Below are positions 44,690 to 54,220 of a DNA stretch of 64,000 bases, one piece after another (the stretch's first letter is position 1; every line of letters begins with the position of its first letter). The position numbers were made by a program, and so were the translations under genes. This DNA comes from Deroplatys truncata (taxonomy: Eukaryota; Arthropoda; Insecta; Mantodea; Mantidae), in assembly GCA_030765065.1 (NCBI GenBank), contig CM060983.1, forward strand, positions 47,490,067 through 47,554,066, in the 5' to 3' direction. The notes below the pieces were generated by a model. It was not told the origin of the DNA, did not search any database, and saw nothing but the letters and a program-made list of their open reading frames with translations.

Positions 44690-44985
44690 ACTGTAATAAA
44701 AATGTTTCTGGTAATGTTCGATTTCGAATGTGGGTATGTGTCCATGTGGTCCTGGGAATGATAAACAAGACTTGGTCAGGTTTTAACTTTTACCTTTCTG
44801 TCTCTGGGAACAGCATATAAGACTTACTGAAGAAATCATTCAAGGTGACCGTGGCGTAAAACAATCATTACAGACCTCTCTAGTCGTAAGCTGGAAGAAT
44901 AAAACTGTAAGAAGTTCCAGCAAATGTGCAGTGCATCCTAACTCCCTCAGATTCATTTGGAGAATAACAAATACATATTTTTAAA
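44690..44985 (+). repeat. V6: 5' half of a V element
   Basis: GGTCCTGGGAATGATAAACA, AAGACTTGGTCAGGTTTTAA and GTGACCGTGGCGTAAAACA match the V 5' half. It stops at the A run where Y12 begins. Confidence 0.6.
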
Positions 44986-46787
44986 AAAATCAGCACTCAC
45001 ATGACTTTCTCTAATATTGTTCAACTATTTTTACAAACCTTATTCTCCATATGCTTCATGTTAATCGAGATGTTAATCTTATTGCTAATTTTCTTGTAGG
45101 TGCAAGGAGAATATGGTAGGTTTTAAGCGAGTCAAATATTTTAAGAGTTGGTTGCTATGTGGAGTATTCCATTCTCTTTGTATGTCCAGGACATAAAAAA
45201 AATTAATAACGAATTCCCATTTGAGGAAAAGTATAAGTACCGGAAAATTGAAACAAATAACAAGGAACAACTCAGAAATGGTTCACTCGGCAAAAAAAAT
45301 GTGTATGACATAAATTGTGTGTTTTAACAAGATCTACATTTTGTGTGTGGTAAAATTTTGTCTATCTCTTACGGTTTTTCAGCTATGCAAAAGTCATTCA
45401 AAATAAAGAGGACTTTTGGAGACATTCCCAGAAAATTCATGATGTGCATTTCATTTCCATAAAAATATCTTAAATGTATGATATTTTAATCAAAATCGTT
45501 AGCCATTTTTGAGAAAATCAAAATGTTCGAAAAATGTTCCATGTAAAGGGTAGTCTGCAGTGGGAGGACATTCTTGAAAATCTTTGTGTTGCATCTTTGA
45601 AAGATACTTAACCTAAATGCCAAGTTTGGTATTTATCTGACTTTTTAATTTTGAGTTATGTTCACAGACATACACATGAACCTTTTTCTAAAAATGATTT
45701 TTTTTTTTGTATTCAGGGGGCCTCAGAACATGTATTTATGGTGAAATCTCGGTATTGAATTTTTGGTCAAATTGCGGTATACTTGTGGTGGGAGAGCATA
45801 CCTCGCCATATGTCCGATATATTAATATATGAATTAATATATGAACTATGGGGATACTGATAATTATCTTGTGTTTAGGTTGTTACTCTTAAAGTGTTAT
45901 TTTTATTTCTTGTCATGGCTGCTGTTATTTGGGTTTTTGGTAGAGCTTGTTTAACTTTGCAGGGTGTGATACAGGAAGGAAGGTAAAAAGTAACAACTCT
46001 AACAATAGATTAAGTCATGAAGAACACTATGCTTTAATGGCACACGCATTTACTGTCTTAGTAATAATCTACACAGTTCTTAAGTTAGTTGGAGCTGTAT
46101 AACAGTCGAGCCCTATCACGTTCGTGCGCCAAACTTGCGGTCGCTGAGCAATCAAGTATTTTATACGTGATCACACTTTCCTATGGACTTTTAAATTGAT
46201 AACATTTCAACGTTCCTACTACATTATAAAAAGTAACTAATAACGCCTGCTTTTGAGAGCTTACATGTATGTTATTCACATTGCAGCACTTTATACTCAA
46301 CCGCCTTGGCTGATGGGGTCGCTACAACTAACATTTCTGCAGTTAAAGATTTTAAACTTATACTTCCTTAAAATTTCATTGTCTGTCTTCGTTCAGCTTG
46401 GAACCTTCCAGAAGACTTACCCGGCTATTGTTCCACATTTGCAAACATGTGACCTCTCTACAAAAATATGTTGTGTTCGCTTGTCTCCTTTTCTATTTCA
46501 CAAAGACTCAATGTCTGGCTTTTATGACTTTCCCGTACAAGTCCTTTTTGCCTGGGCCCTAATTCTAACACAAAGATATGTTTGTCAGCTTTTAACAAGG
46601 GTTCCACAGCTCCAGCTACACTTGCACATACATAAATCTTATGCCTTAACTTCTATTTCTATAACCAGTATTTTGATTAGTAATATTTTACAGTATAATT
46701 TACATTAATGTATATATGGCATATATAACCATAGTTACTGTCTCAAAATGCAATACTTCTACTTACTATACGTAGTAGAGAAAGTCC
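44986..46787 (+). repeat. Y12: Y-family element split by candidate solo LTR N
   Basis: Left part begins ATCAGCACTCACATGACTTT and runs to GAATTTTTGGTCAAAT (45772). The right part resumes at 46746 with AAATGCAATACTTCTACTTA and ends CGTAGTAGAGAAAGT. Joined across one AAAT, it gives the family sequence. A 22-base A run follows (46788-46809). Confidence 0.75.
45773..46745. mobile_element. N: candidate solo LTR in Y12
   Basis: A 973-bp insertion that starts TGCGGTATAC, ends CTGTCTCA, and has AAAT on both sides (45769-45772, 46746-46749). TG...CA ends plus a four-base duplication fit an LTR of the Ty3/Gypsy kind. The 151-codon frame at 46253-46708 inside it has no recognisable domain. No second LTR or internal retroviral-type genes are in the window. 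Confidence 0.6.
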
Positions 46788-46977
46788 AAAAAAAAAAAAA
46801 AAAAAAAAAGCATGTAATTGGAACAAACACATTGAAGCACACTAATGCATTGAAATGATGTATGAGCCGACACATCACTCTGAGCTTAAAATTATGTAGA
46901 ATTAGTTTCCCAGGGCATTGCTCACACAATCAGCTACTTGTTGACTGCCAGACCTTATGGATTAATTTCTTTTCTTT

Positions 46978-47240
46978 GATCACTTTAGTGGACATTTTAC
47001 AAACTCGTGTATGAGCCTGTCTTCTGTTGGTATGTCAAAGTTCATTGCCCTATGCTCATTCCATTGTATGAATACCTTTTTCCTTAACCCCAGTTCTATG
47101 TGCCCTTTTACAGATTTAAATTGCTTAACCTTGTTTTCTATATTATGATTTTCTTCCCACAAATGGCAAGCAACTGTTGATCTGTGCATCTGTTTCAGTT
47201 TTATCGTTCTCCAGTGTTCCTGCAGCCTGATGATTAGGTA
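46978..47240 (-). pseudogene. Penelope-like GIY-YIG C-terminal fragment
   Basis: The minus strand reads RLQEHWRTIKLKQMHRSTVA, then CHLWEENHNIENKVKQFKSV and later NEHRAMNFDIP. The RLxEH, then STVAxHxWExxH order is the second half of the GIY-YIG nuclease in Penelope-like elements. The YIG part itself is missing or eroded upstream. It resembles the relic at 1122-1317, but that copy keeps the other half. Confidence 0.55.
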
Positions 47241-47434
47241 TCCTTATTTTCCAAAAAAACTTTGGAACTTATTGTGTGCTGTTGGGTAATATGTAATGTA
47301 CATATGAATTTTGTATAAAATTGGCTCCAATAAACAACTACAGTGTGAAAAATTTGTTGAAACCAGAATACAAGGATAATGCACTCCATTAAAGATATCG
47401 GGTGTCCAGAATAAATTGCAAAGATTATGAGAAA

Positions 47435-47719
47435 TTGAGTTTTATTTATGGACCCTCTTTAACTGCTGTGGTCCTTAGCGTCCCATTCTATATTGGGTGT
47501 GAAAGGCCGGTAATTTTGCTCAGAGGCCTCTTTATCAGGCTTGAGGTTCTTTTACGTGCTGTAAATCTATGACATGGGACCACTGGTTTTACTTCCCTTC
47601 CGAAGGAAGCCTGCTAAGGATTTTTACGCCCAAGAAAATCCATCGCCGTCTGCCGGGTTTGAACCTGTGACCTCAGGAACTTGAGGCTAGCATGGTAACC
47701 ACTACACCACGGAGGACGG
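47435..47719 (-). repeat. S2d: SINE copy
   Basis: Minus-strand S2: poly-A side TTGAGTTTTATTTATGGACC, B box by reverse complement GGTTCAAACCCGGCAG, head CCTCCGTGGTGTAGTGGTTA. The internal promoter looks well kept. Confidence 0.8.
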
Positions 47720-47817
47720 CAAGATGCCAATGAAAGCATGTGTTGGAAGAACAAAGAGAAACTTAACCATCAGACTACAGGAACAGTGGAAAAAGATAAA
47801 ATTGTAACCAAACAAAA

Positions 47818-48103
47818 TTGAGTTTTATTTATGGATGCTCTTTAACTACTGTGGTTCTTAGCATCCCATTCTATATTGGGCATGAAAGATCAGAAATTGT
47901 GCTCATAGGCCTCTTTTTCAGGCTTGAGGTTCTTTTACTTGCTGTCAATCTACGACATGGGACTACCGGTTTTACTTCCCTTCCAAAGGAAGCCATGCTA
48001 AGGATTTTTACAGCCCAAAAAAGTCCATTGTCCTCCACCGGGCTTGAACCCACGACCTCGTGAACTGGAGGTTACCATGTTACACCTAGACCACGGAAGA
48101 CGA
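47818..48103 (-). repeat. S2e: SINE copy
   Basis: Same strand and family as S2d, about 100 bp away: TTGAGTTTTATTTATGGATG at one end and, by reverse complement, TTCCGTGGTCTAGGTGTAAC at the head with B box GGTTCAAGCCC. An A-rich AAAC/AAAATT repeat at both ends may be its target duplication. Confidence 0.8.
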
Positions 48104-48489
48104 CAAAAAAAAATTCAAACAGATTGATCAGCAGTTCATTTTTGGGGAGAAAATGATAATATAGAAAATAAAATTAAGTTATTAAAACTAGTAAAAGGGT
48201 GCATGGAACTAAGGATATGGGGAAAAAGTACTCATAAAATGATATGAACACAGGACAATGAACTCTGAGTTACCAGCAGAAGACAGGCTCATACAGACTA
48301 TGAGTAAAATATTCAGTAGAGTCATTGAAGAAAATCAATGCATCCACGAGGTCTAACAGTCAGCAAGTAATGATGATGTGTGCAGTTGTCCAGGAGACTA
48401 GTTCTACATTATTTTAATGTAGGTGATGTGTCAGCTCATATAATTTCAACAACAAATAACTTGAATTTATGCTAATTAAGAAAAAAATG
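48104..48489. other. Unassigned sequence
   Basis: No recognisable feature. Confidence 0.3.
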
Positions 48490-48780
48490 ACGCTTAGTAA
48501 GACACTTTTGCTAGAGGAATTGAATATGCTAATGGATCTGCATTTAGTAAATGTTAATTCTATCAGATTTTGACATTGGCTAACCTGCATTATGTTGCAT
48601 GTGTTGAAAGCAGGTGAGAAAAAGATCATTGGTAAATTGCAAACAAATCCCAATGTGCAAAATTGACCCCTATCAACATGCATTCCCAGTCTTGATTCTA
48701 GTGTATTATTAATCAAAATCTTGCATGTTTAGTTTGCTTTTTGTTCTAGTTTTCATTCTCTGGTTGTTGTGTACCAGCCT
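48490..48780 (+). repeat. V7: 3' half of a V element
   Basis: Contains AATGGATCTGCATTTAGTAA and CAATGTGCAAAATTGACC, and ends GGTTGTTGTGTACCAGCCT followed by TAA, so its right end is intact. The left half is missing. Confidence 0.65.
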
Positions 48781-49099
48781 TAAAACCCCACAAAAAGAGA
48801 TTTTATTAATATCACATAACATGCGAGTTGAACATAATTGAGAGGGAGGAGGTTGAGAACAAAGATCTACATTTAATGCCATACCATGAGCAGAGCTGCA
48901 GGTTCTGATAGCTTATAATATTTTTCTTGTTATGAAAGGTGGAATTGTAACATTTATGAAACAAAATTGTGTTGACGTACCAGTAAATTCATCACATTTT
49001 ATTTATTTGCTATATCAGCCTGTCGAGTTTTATGAAATGACTGAGGATGTGAAATCATTGCATTAAGTCCGTGTTTTGAAAGGTTTTATTTATTTACAG

Positions 49100-52000
49100 A
49101 TGCTGCTGGATATCAAGCAGGAGCAGATAGAAGAATGTGAGCCAGAGCAACGAGAAAATACACATGTGATCATTGATGACCCATTGAGTTTCACAACAGA
49201 AAGTCACAGATTGCAGCATGCCTCTGAGTCTAACAGAATCTACCCAATAAGACAGATCAAGAATGAACCATTTGATTGTGAGGACAATGATATATCTATT
49301 ACTGATGAATTGGATAGAAATGACAGTGCTGAGATTGTGTCACCAGATAACATGGAGGATCTCTTGGAAGAGGAATTAGAAGATGAGAGAGAAGAAATGG
49401 AGAAAGATGAAAAAGAAGAAAATGGAGTTGAAAGGAGATCAACAAGAAATAGAACGCTCTCAATAAGGAACACTCCAAACTTTTATACAGATGACGATGT
49501 GTATTCCGATAAAGAGGCATACTTCTGTGTTCATTGCAACAAGGCATTTCCATTTAGGTCGTACTATTTGCGTCATCTCAAAGTACACAATAGGGATGAC
49601 TTTATGTGTACGCAGTGCAATAAGCAGTTTTCCTGCAAGCGCAATTTGGATAGACATGTCAGACTTCACCGAAGGATTCCTGCTGGTGGCAAGAAACTTT
49701 ACCCTTGTATATACTGCCCAGAGGTGTTTGACAACAGTGTGAAATATGCAAGGCATCGTAAGAACTGCAAGGGCCCAAATGCAGCACCAAAAGTTCTACC
49801 AAAAGCACGGCCTCAGGAGTCACAGGTAAAAGAGTCAATGGAAATTTTTAAGCCATTCTCAGAGGATAGTACAAACAGCGATGGAAGAACTACATTTCCA
49901 TGTTACATATGTGAAAGAAATTTTAATAGCATACATAAATTACAAACACATCGAAGGACACACAGCGATTTCAATTGTAATCGTTGTGGCAAATCATTTG
50001 ATGGAGGTATTGCATTGAGCAATCATTTACGACGGCATAATTTTGATGGTTTTAAGCGTTATACTTGCAAGATATGCCAGAAGAACTTCACTAATATCAG
50101 TGCATTGGTCAGTCATAAAAGAATACATACCTTGAGAGGTGAGACTCGGCAACTTGCTTCCTTGCCCATGATTCCCAAGGCAAAAACCTTACCACCTGCT
50201 AAAAACATACCACCTGTTAGAAGCTTACCACATGCCAAAAGCTTTGCAACAGCCAAAAGCCTAGCTTCGGCCAAAACCTTATCAGCCACCAGTAAACTGA
50301 TGAGCATGCACCCTGAAATTCCTGCACGTGGTGGCGGCTACAATTGTGCCATCTGCCACAAATGGGTGAAAACTCGCTCAGTTCTGAAACGGCATATGAC
50401 AAGTCATACAAAGTTGAAACTCTTCAAATGCAGCATTTGTGATGTTTCCATGGGTTATGCATCATCATTGCATAAGCACATGAGACTTACTCACAATATT
50501 GAGATTACATATGGAGATATTCGTGAGATGTTTGATGTACCCGCTATTGAAGAACAAGAGGCAATTGCAGTAGAGAAAGACCCACCAGTCAAGAAACAAG
50601 TACAGAAACAGAATCCTGTACCAGATACAACTCCGAAACAAAAGGTTGGTGAAATGAATTCATTAATTTCAACAGTTGGCAACTATCATTGTAACATATG
50701 CGAGAAAATTTTCACTAATAAACATCTGCTAAACAATCATGTGAAGATAATACACATGGGAGGTAAGGCTTATAAATGCAACACCTGCTCAAAACTCTTT
50801 GCCTATAAGCATCTGTTGGCAAAGCACTCAAGAACACATGCAGGTGGAGTCACCAGCAAGCTGCAGCAAAAGCAGACACCTGCCTATGAAGAGGCAGCAC
50901 AAGAATTTACCTGCAATGTCTGCTGTCGCTCTTTCCCTGATGCTAAGACCCTAAATAATCACAAAGGTGTTCATACACGCTTCAAATGCTACTCATGTTC
51001 CATATGCTTCAAGACTTTCAATGGAATGCGAAACTGGGAGCAGCACCAGAAGCTTCATTCACTTCATTCTTCCATTATCAACTGCAGATGCAAGCTTTGT
51101 GGGAAGAAGTTCACATCTCGCAGTGAATTGAATGAACACAAAAAGACTCACATCACATTAAAAATCTATACTTGTGGCGTATGCAAGAATTCTTACAACA
51201 GTAGTTCATCATTAAACAAACACAAGCATCGCAAACATGGCGGCTTTGGGGACACCGAAGTACGGCAGATTGATAGTGGTGGCTCCATTATCGATGAAGT
51301 GCTGAGTGATGTAGAAGAAGTAGACCGTTGCTATGTGTGTGATATATGCAATAAAGTTTACGGGGATGAAGAAGAACTGGAAAATCACAAAATGATCCAT
51401 GTGCAGAGAGTTGCAGTTCCCAACAAAACTGCAGCCTCCAACAAAAGTGCAGTTTCAAAAGGAGCGTTTCATTGCGACCTGTGCAGACGAAATTTTCCTG
51501 ACCAGTCTTCACTCAGCAAGCATAAAGGTTGGCACTCGAGACGAAGCTTCACACATCCAATAGTGGTAACTGGGAAGAAGCGGGTATATAGTTGTAATTA
51601 CTGCCATAGAACTTTCACAAACAGTGGGTCTCTCTCAAAGCATAAGCGTAAAAATTGCCCTCCCAAAAGATTCTACAAAGGAGACTTCATGAATCCTTCA
51701 GTGCAGGCAGTTCAGCGGCAAGAAGAGGAAGAAATGGTAGATGAAGTGTCAGCACCGGATTCACCTTCTGATGCACTTTCTTCGCAACCAGCAGCAAGGA
51801 TGCCACAAATAACTCTTGGATCACAAAAGGTGAAAAAATTTCCATGTCCCTCATGTGACAGACATTTTAATAACAAGCGTGCACTTGTTCGCCACAAGGG
51901 TTGGCACACACGTCAAGTTAAACGGCAGTCATTGGCAGCGGCAGAAGCAGAAAAAGCTGAAGAAACACCATCTTCTTCTCCAGTGCCACCAGAACCGTCA

Positions 52001-52780
52001 TCGCCATCACCACCAGATTCATCATCACCGCCACCCCTAGAATCATCATCGCCACCACGTTTAGAGTCATCATCACCACCACCCCTAGAATCATCACCAC
52101 TACCATCATCAGTTGAATTAACTGAATCCAAGGAAACAAAGGATGAAAAAATGGAGGAAATTGACCTAAATGAGCTAAATGAATCGCCAGAAGTGAAGCC
52201 AGAGGAGGAGGAGCAGCAGCCGCCACCACCAAAACAGACTGATGGAGAAGCTAACAGCAGACATCCATGCAACATCTGCTTCAAGGTTTACAGCTCTGCT
52301 TCAATGCTTGATAAGCACAAACGTCTACACAGACGTAAGGCGCTTCCAAACAAGGTGATAAAGTATTCAGACTCTCCAGAACCGGAAAAGCCACCTGTTT
52401 TATCACCTGAGCTGCCTCCTGTAGAAGGAAACGATGAAGGGCTGCATCCATGCAGATATTGCAGTAAAGCTTTCACCTTCCGTCGCAACCTCATCGATCA
52501 TGAACGTGTGCATACAGGAGAGCGGCCATTTTCCTGCAACGTATGTCATCTCACATTTTCTCGCCGTGCCATACTCTGGCGCCACAAGAAAGTGCATCTT
52601 GGTGTGCGTCCATTTTCATGTTCCATTTGTTCCAAATCTTTCCTTCTGAACTTCCAGCTGACCCTCCACATGAGACAAAAGCACTCGGAGAAGGCTGCAT
52701 ATGAATGCGTGAAGTGTGACAAGACACTGGACACGAGTGAAGCTCTTGAAAAGCATGAACTTACAGAACATAGTGAATAA
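49100..52780 (+). CDS. Zinc-finger protein, 23 C2H2-type fingers, terminal exon
   Basis: The exon follows an acceptor (TTTATTTATTTACAG ending 49099) and is open for 1,226 codons to TAA. The first codon is ATG, so it could start an alternative product, but phase and motifs suggest it continues the exon at 16978. Residues 1-140 are acidic with IKQE and IKNEP (psi-K-x-E) motifs and an EEELEDEREEMEKDEKEE run. I count 23 fingers from YFCVHC (residue 141) to YECVKC (residue 1201). Fingers 3 and 17 are C2HC (HRKNC, HKRKNC). Only one linker (TGERP, between fingers 20 and 21) is canonical, and a Gly-Val-Arg-Pro variant follows finger 21. Between fingers 6 and 7 lies an Ala-Lys-x-Leu heptad-like repeat; between 18 and 19 a Pro/Ser/Glu repeat. 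Expected to be a nuclear DNA- or RNA-binding regulator. The target is unknown and no orthologue is recognised. Confidence 0.93.
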   Translation: MLLDIKQEQIEECEPEQRENTHVIIDDPLSFTTESHRLQHASESNRIYPIRQIKNEPFDCEDNDISITDELDRNDSAEIVSPDNMEDLLEEELEDEREEMEKDEKEENGVERRSTRNRTLSIRNTPNFYTDDDVYSDKEAYFCVHCNKAFPFRSYYLRHLKVHNRDDFMCTQCNKQFSCKRNLDRHVRLHRRIPAGGKKLYPCIYCPEVFDNSVKYARHRKNCKGPNAAPKVLPKARPQESQVKESMEIFKPFSEDSTNSDGRTTFPCYICERNFNSIHKLQTHRRTHSDFNCNRCGKSFDGGIALSNHLRRHNFDGFKRYTCKICQKNFTNISALVSHKRIHTLRGETRQLASLPMIPKAKTLPPAKNIPPVRSLPHAKSFATAKSLASAKTLSATSKLMSMHPEIPARGGGYNCAICHKWVKTRSVLKRHMTSHTKLKLFKCSICDVSMGYASSLHKHMRLTHNIEITYGDIREMFDVPAIEEQEAIAVEKDPPVKKQVQKQNPVPDTTPKQKVGEMNSLISTVGNYHCNICEKIFTNKHLLNNHVKIIHMGGKAYKCNTCSKLFAYKHLLAKHSRTHAGGVTSKLQQKQTPAYEEAAQEFTCNVCCRSFPDAKTLNNHKGVHTRFKCYSCSICFKTFNGMRNWEQHQKLHSLHSSIINCRCKLCGKKFTSRSELNEHKKTHITLKIYTCGVCKNSYNSSSSLNKHKHRKHGGFGDTEVRQIDSGGSIIDEVLSDVEEVDRCYVCDICNKVYGDEEELENHKMIHVQRVAVPNKTAASNKSAVSKGAFHCDLCRRNFPDQSSLSKHKGWHSRRSFTHPIVVTGKKRVYSCNYCHRTFTNSGSLSKHKRKNCPPKRFYKGDFMNPSVQAVQRQEEEEMVDEVSAPDSPSDALSSQPAARMPQITLGSQKVKKFPCPSCDRHFNNKRALVRHKGWHTRQVKRQSLAAAEAEKAEETPSSSPVPPEPSSPSPPDSSSPPPLESSSPPRLESSSPPPLESSPLPSSVELTESKETKDEKMEEIDLNELNESPEVKPEEEEQQPPPPKQTDGEANSRHPCNICFKVYSSASMLDKHKRLHRRKALPNKVIKYSDSPEPEKPPVLSPELPPVEGNDEGLHPCRYCSKAFTFRRNLIDHERVHTGERPFSCNVCHLTFSRRAILWRHKKVHLGVRPFSCSICSKSFLLNFQLTLHMRQKHSEKAAYECVKCDKTLDTSEALEKHELTEHSE

Positions 52781-53780
52781 ATGTGACATTACTGCATAGA
52801 TAAGAGGAAGTCAAGCAATATCGTACAACACAACTTTATAACACTGTGAAAACTTCAGTTTCCCAGAAGCGTTTTAGCATTTAGAGAAAAGTAAACACAG
52901 TTTTTATCACATCTGTTGTTAATGTTACCTAAGTGATAGCTATTTTCACTGGTGCAATGTAAATAATAAATGCACTGTATTAATTATACTGAGAAAAAAT
53001 CATGTTTGTATGGTATATCTCTGTACAAAGTGTTGCAAATTGATTGACTTCCTGAGTGTGTTTTGTGAATTAGTTGCCAGACATTTTTGTGGATGCTATT
53101 GAGGAACAAAAACTTTTTTGTGTACATTTAAATAGAAATGCATTGCAGCATTAGTACTGAAGAGAAGTTGCAAAGTTCTGTGTTTTGACAGAGACTATCT
53201 TTATACCTTGCACTGTTATGTGCATCATAATTCAATGAATTAAAATCATCTCAGCAGCATTTCCCATAAAAAACAGTAAATCTATGTTCACATATACATA
53301 TGAAGTATATATATATATTTAATAATAAGAGTTTTATTTGTCTCATTCATTTAAAATGCTCTCAATATAGTAGTGTCAAACTGGAAAAATAGGCTAGCAT
53401 AAAATAAGTACAAGTCATGGTTGAATATTTGTGTTTTCCATGGCATGTAAGATGAAGTTCCCATTATATGTCATTCACATGTAAGAGAGAATCCAGCAGT
53501 GCAGTACATAGTATCATATTTTAATACTTTACTTGTAAACCACTTTTATTTTTCCTCTACCTATAAAGTTTTCACTTTGCTTCTTCATAGAAGTAATGCA
53601 ATACTACCAGTCACACTAGCACATAGTTTAACAGTCTATGTATACTCTATGTCTTGATTATTTCTGTAAAAAAAATAATAAAAATATACAAAAAGGTTCA
53701 AAATAAAACTATTGCAAAGGAAAATGTTGTTTTTCTTAGTAAAAGTTATAATGAATAAAACTTCAAAGTTTGTGGGAAAA
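52781..53780 (+). other. Probable 3' UTR of the zinc-finger gene with poly(A) signals
   Basis: AT-rich, repeat-free sequence follows the stop. AATAAA occurs at 52965-52970, 53677-53682, 53702-53707 and 53754-53759, so short and long transcripts are possible. The lack of transposons for 1.4 kb after the stop is unusual in this window and fits a transcribed UTR. Confidence 0.6.
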
Positions 53781-54220
53781 AAGTTAATTCCATAAGAACC
53801 TCAGAATAATGATCAAAATCTGTTGGTGTCTGAAAACACCCTGTGTCCTAGGTACTGCGGAGAGTTTTTAGGAGCTTGCTTGATGGGAGCAACTGAAAGA
53901 GGAGCAGTAAGGAATATGTTGACTTCATTCATACCCTCCCACGGCGCAGTGGTGGTTTTGTCAGGTAGTTTTCATTTACCAAAAAGGACAGTATGTCAAA
54001 GCATAGGTCAGCAATACCAAGTAGTTTCAACCCTGCTTGCGAGGAAACATTTTATTACAGCACAAGATAATGGTGTTAATTTGTAATAAGTTGTTAAACC
54101 ATATAAAAACATTAAATCTACAACACCATTATTATCATGTCATGTGAATCAGATGAAAAATACCAAGGGGAAGAAATATCGCCTCTATTGGAACAACTAA
54201 AATGTATGTTTGTGGATGTA
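53781..54220. other. Unassigned sequence
   Basis: A frame at 53823-54086 has no recognisable domain. Nothing else seen. Confidence 0.35.

Noticed and set aside
46253-46708. A 151-codon open frame inside N as a host or element gene
   Set aside because: No domain, no conserved motif, composition like random AT-rich sequence, and it sits in a candidate LTR.
44690-48780. V6 and V7 as the two halves of one split element
   Set aside because: The central segment of V is missing from both, and unrelated sequence lies between, so they are treated as separate fragments.
52434-52649. Antisense and alternate-frame open frames over the finger exon
   Set aside because: They are shadows of the long finger frame, with no independent motifs.
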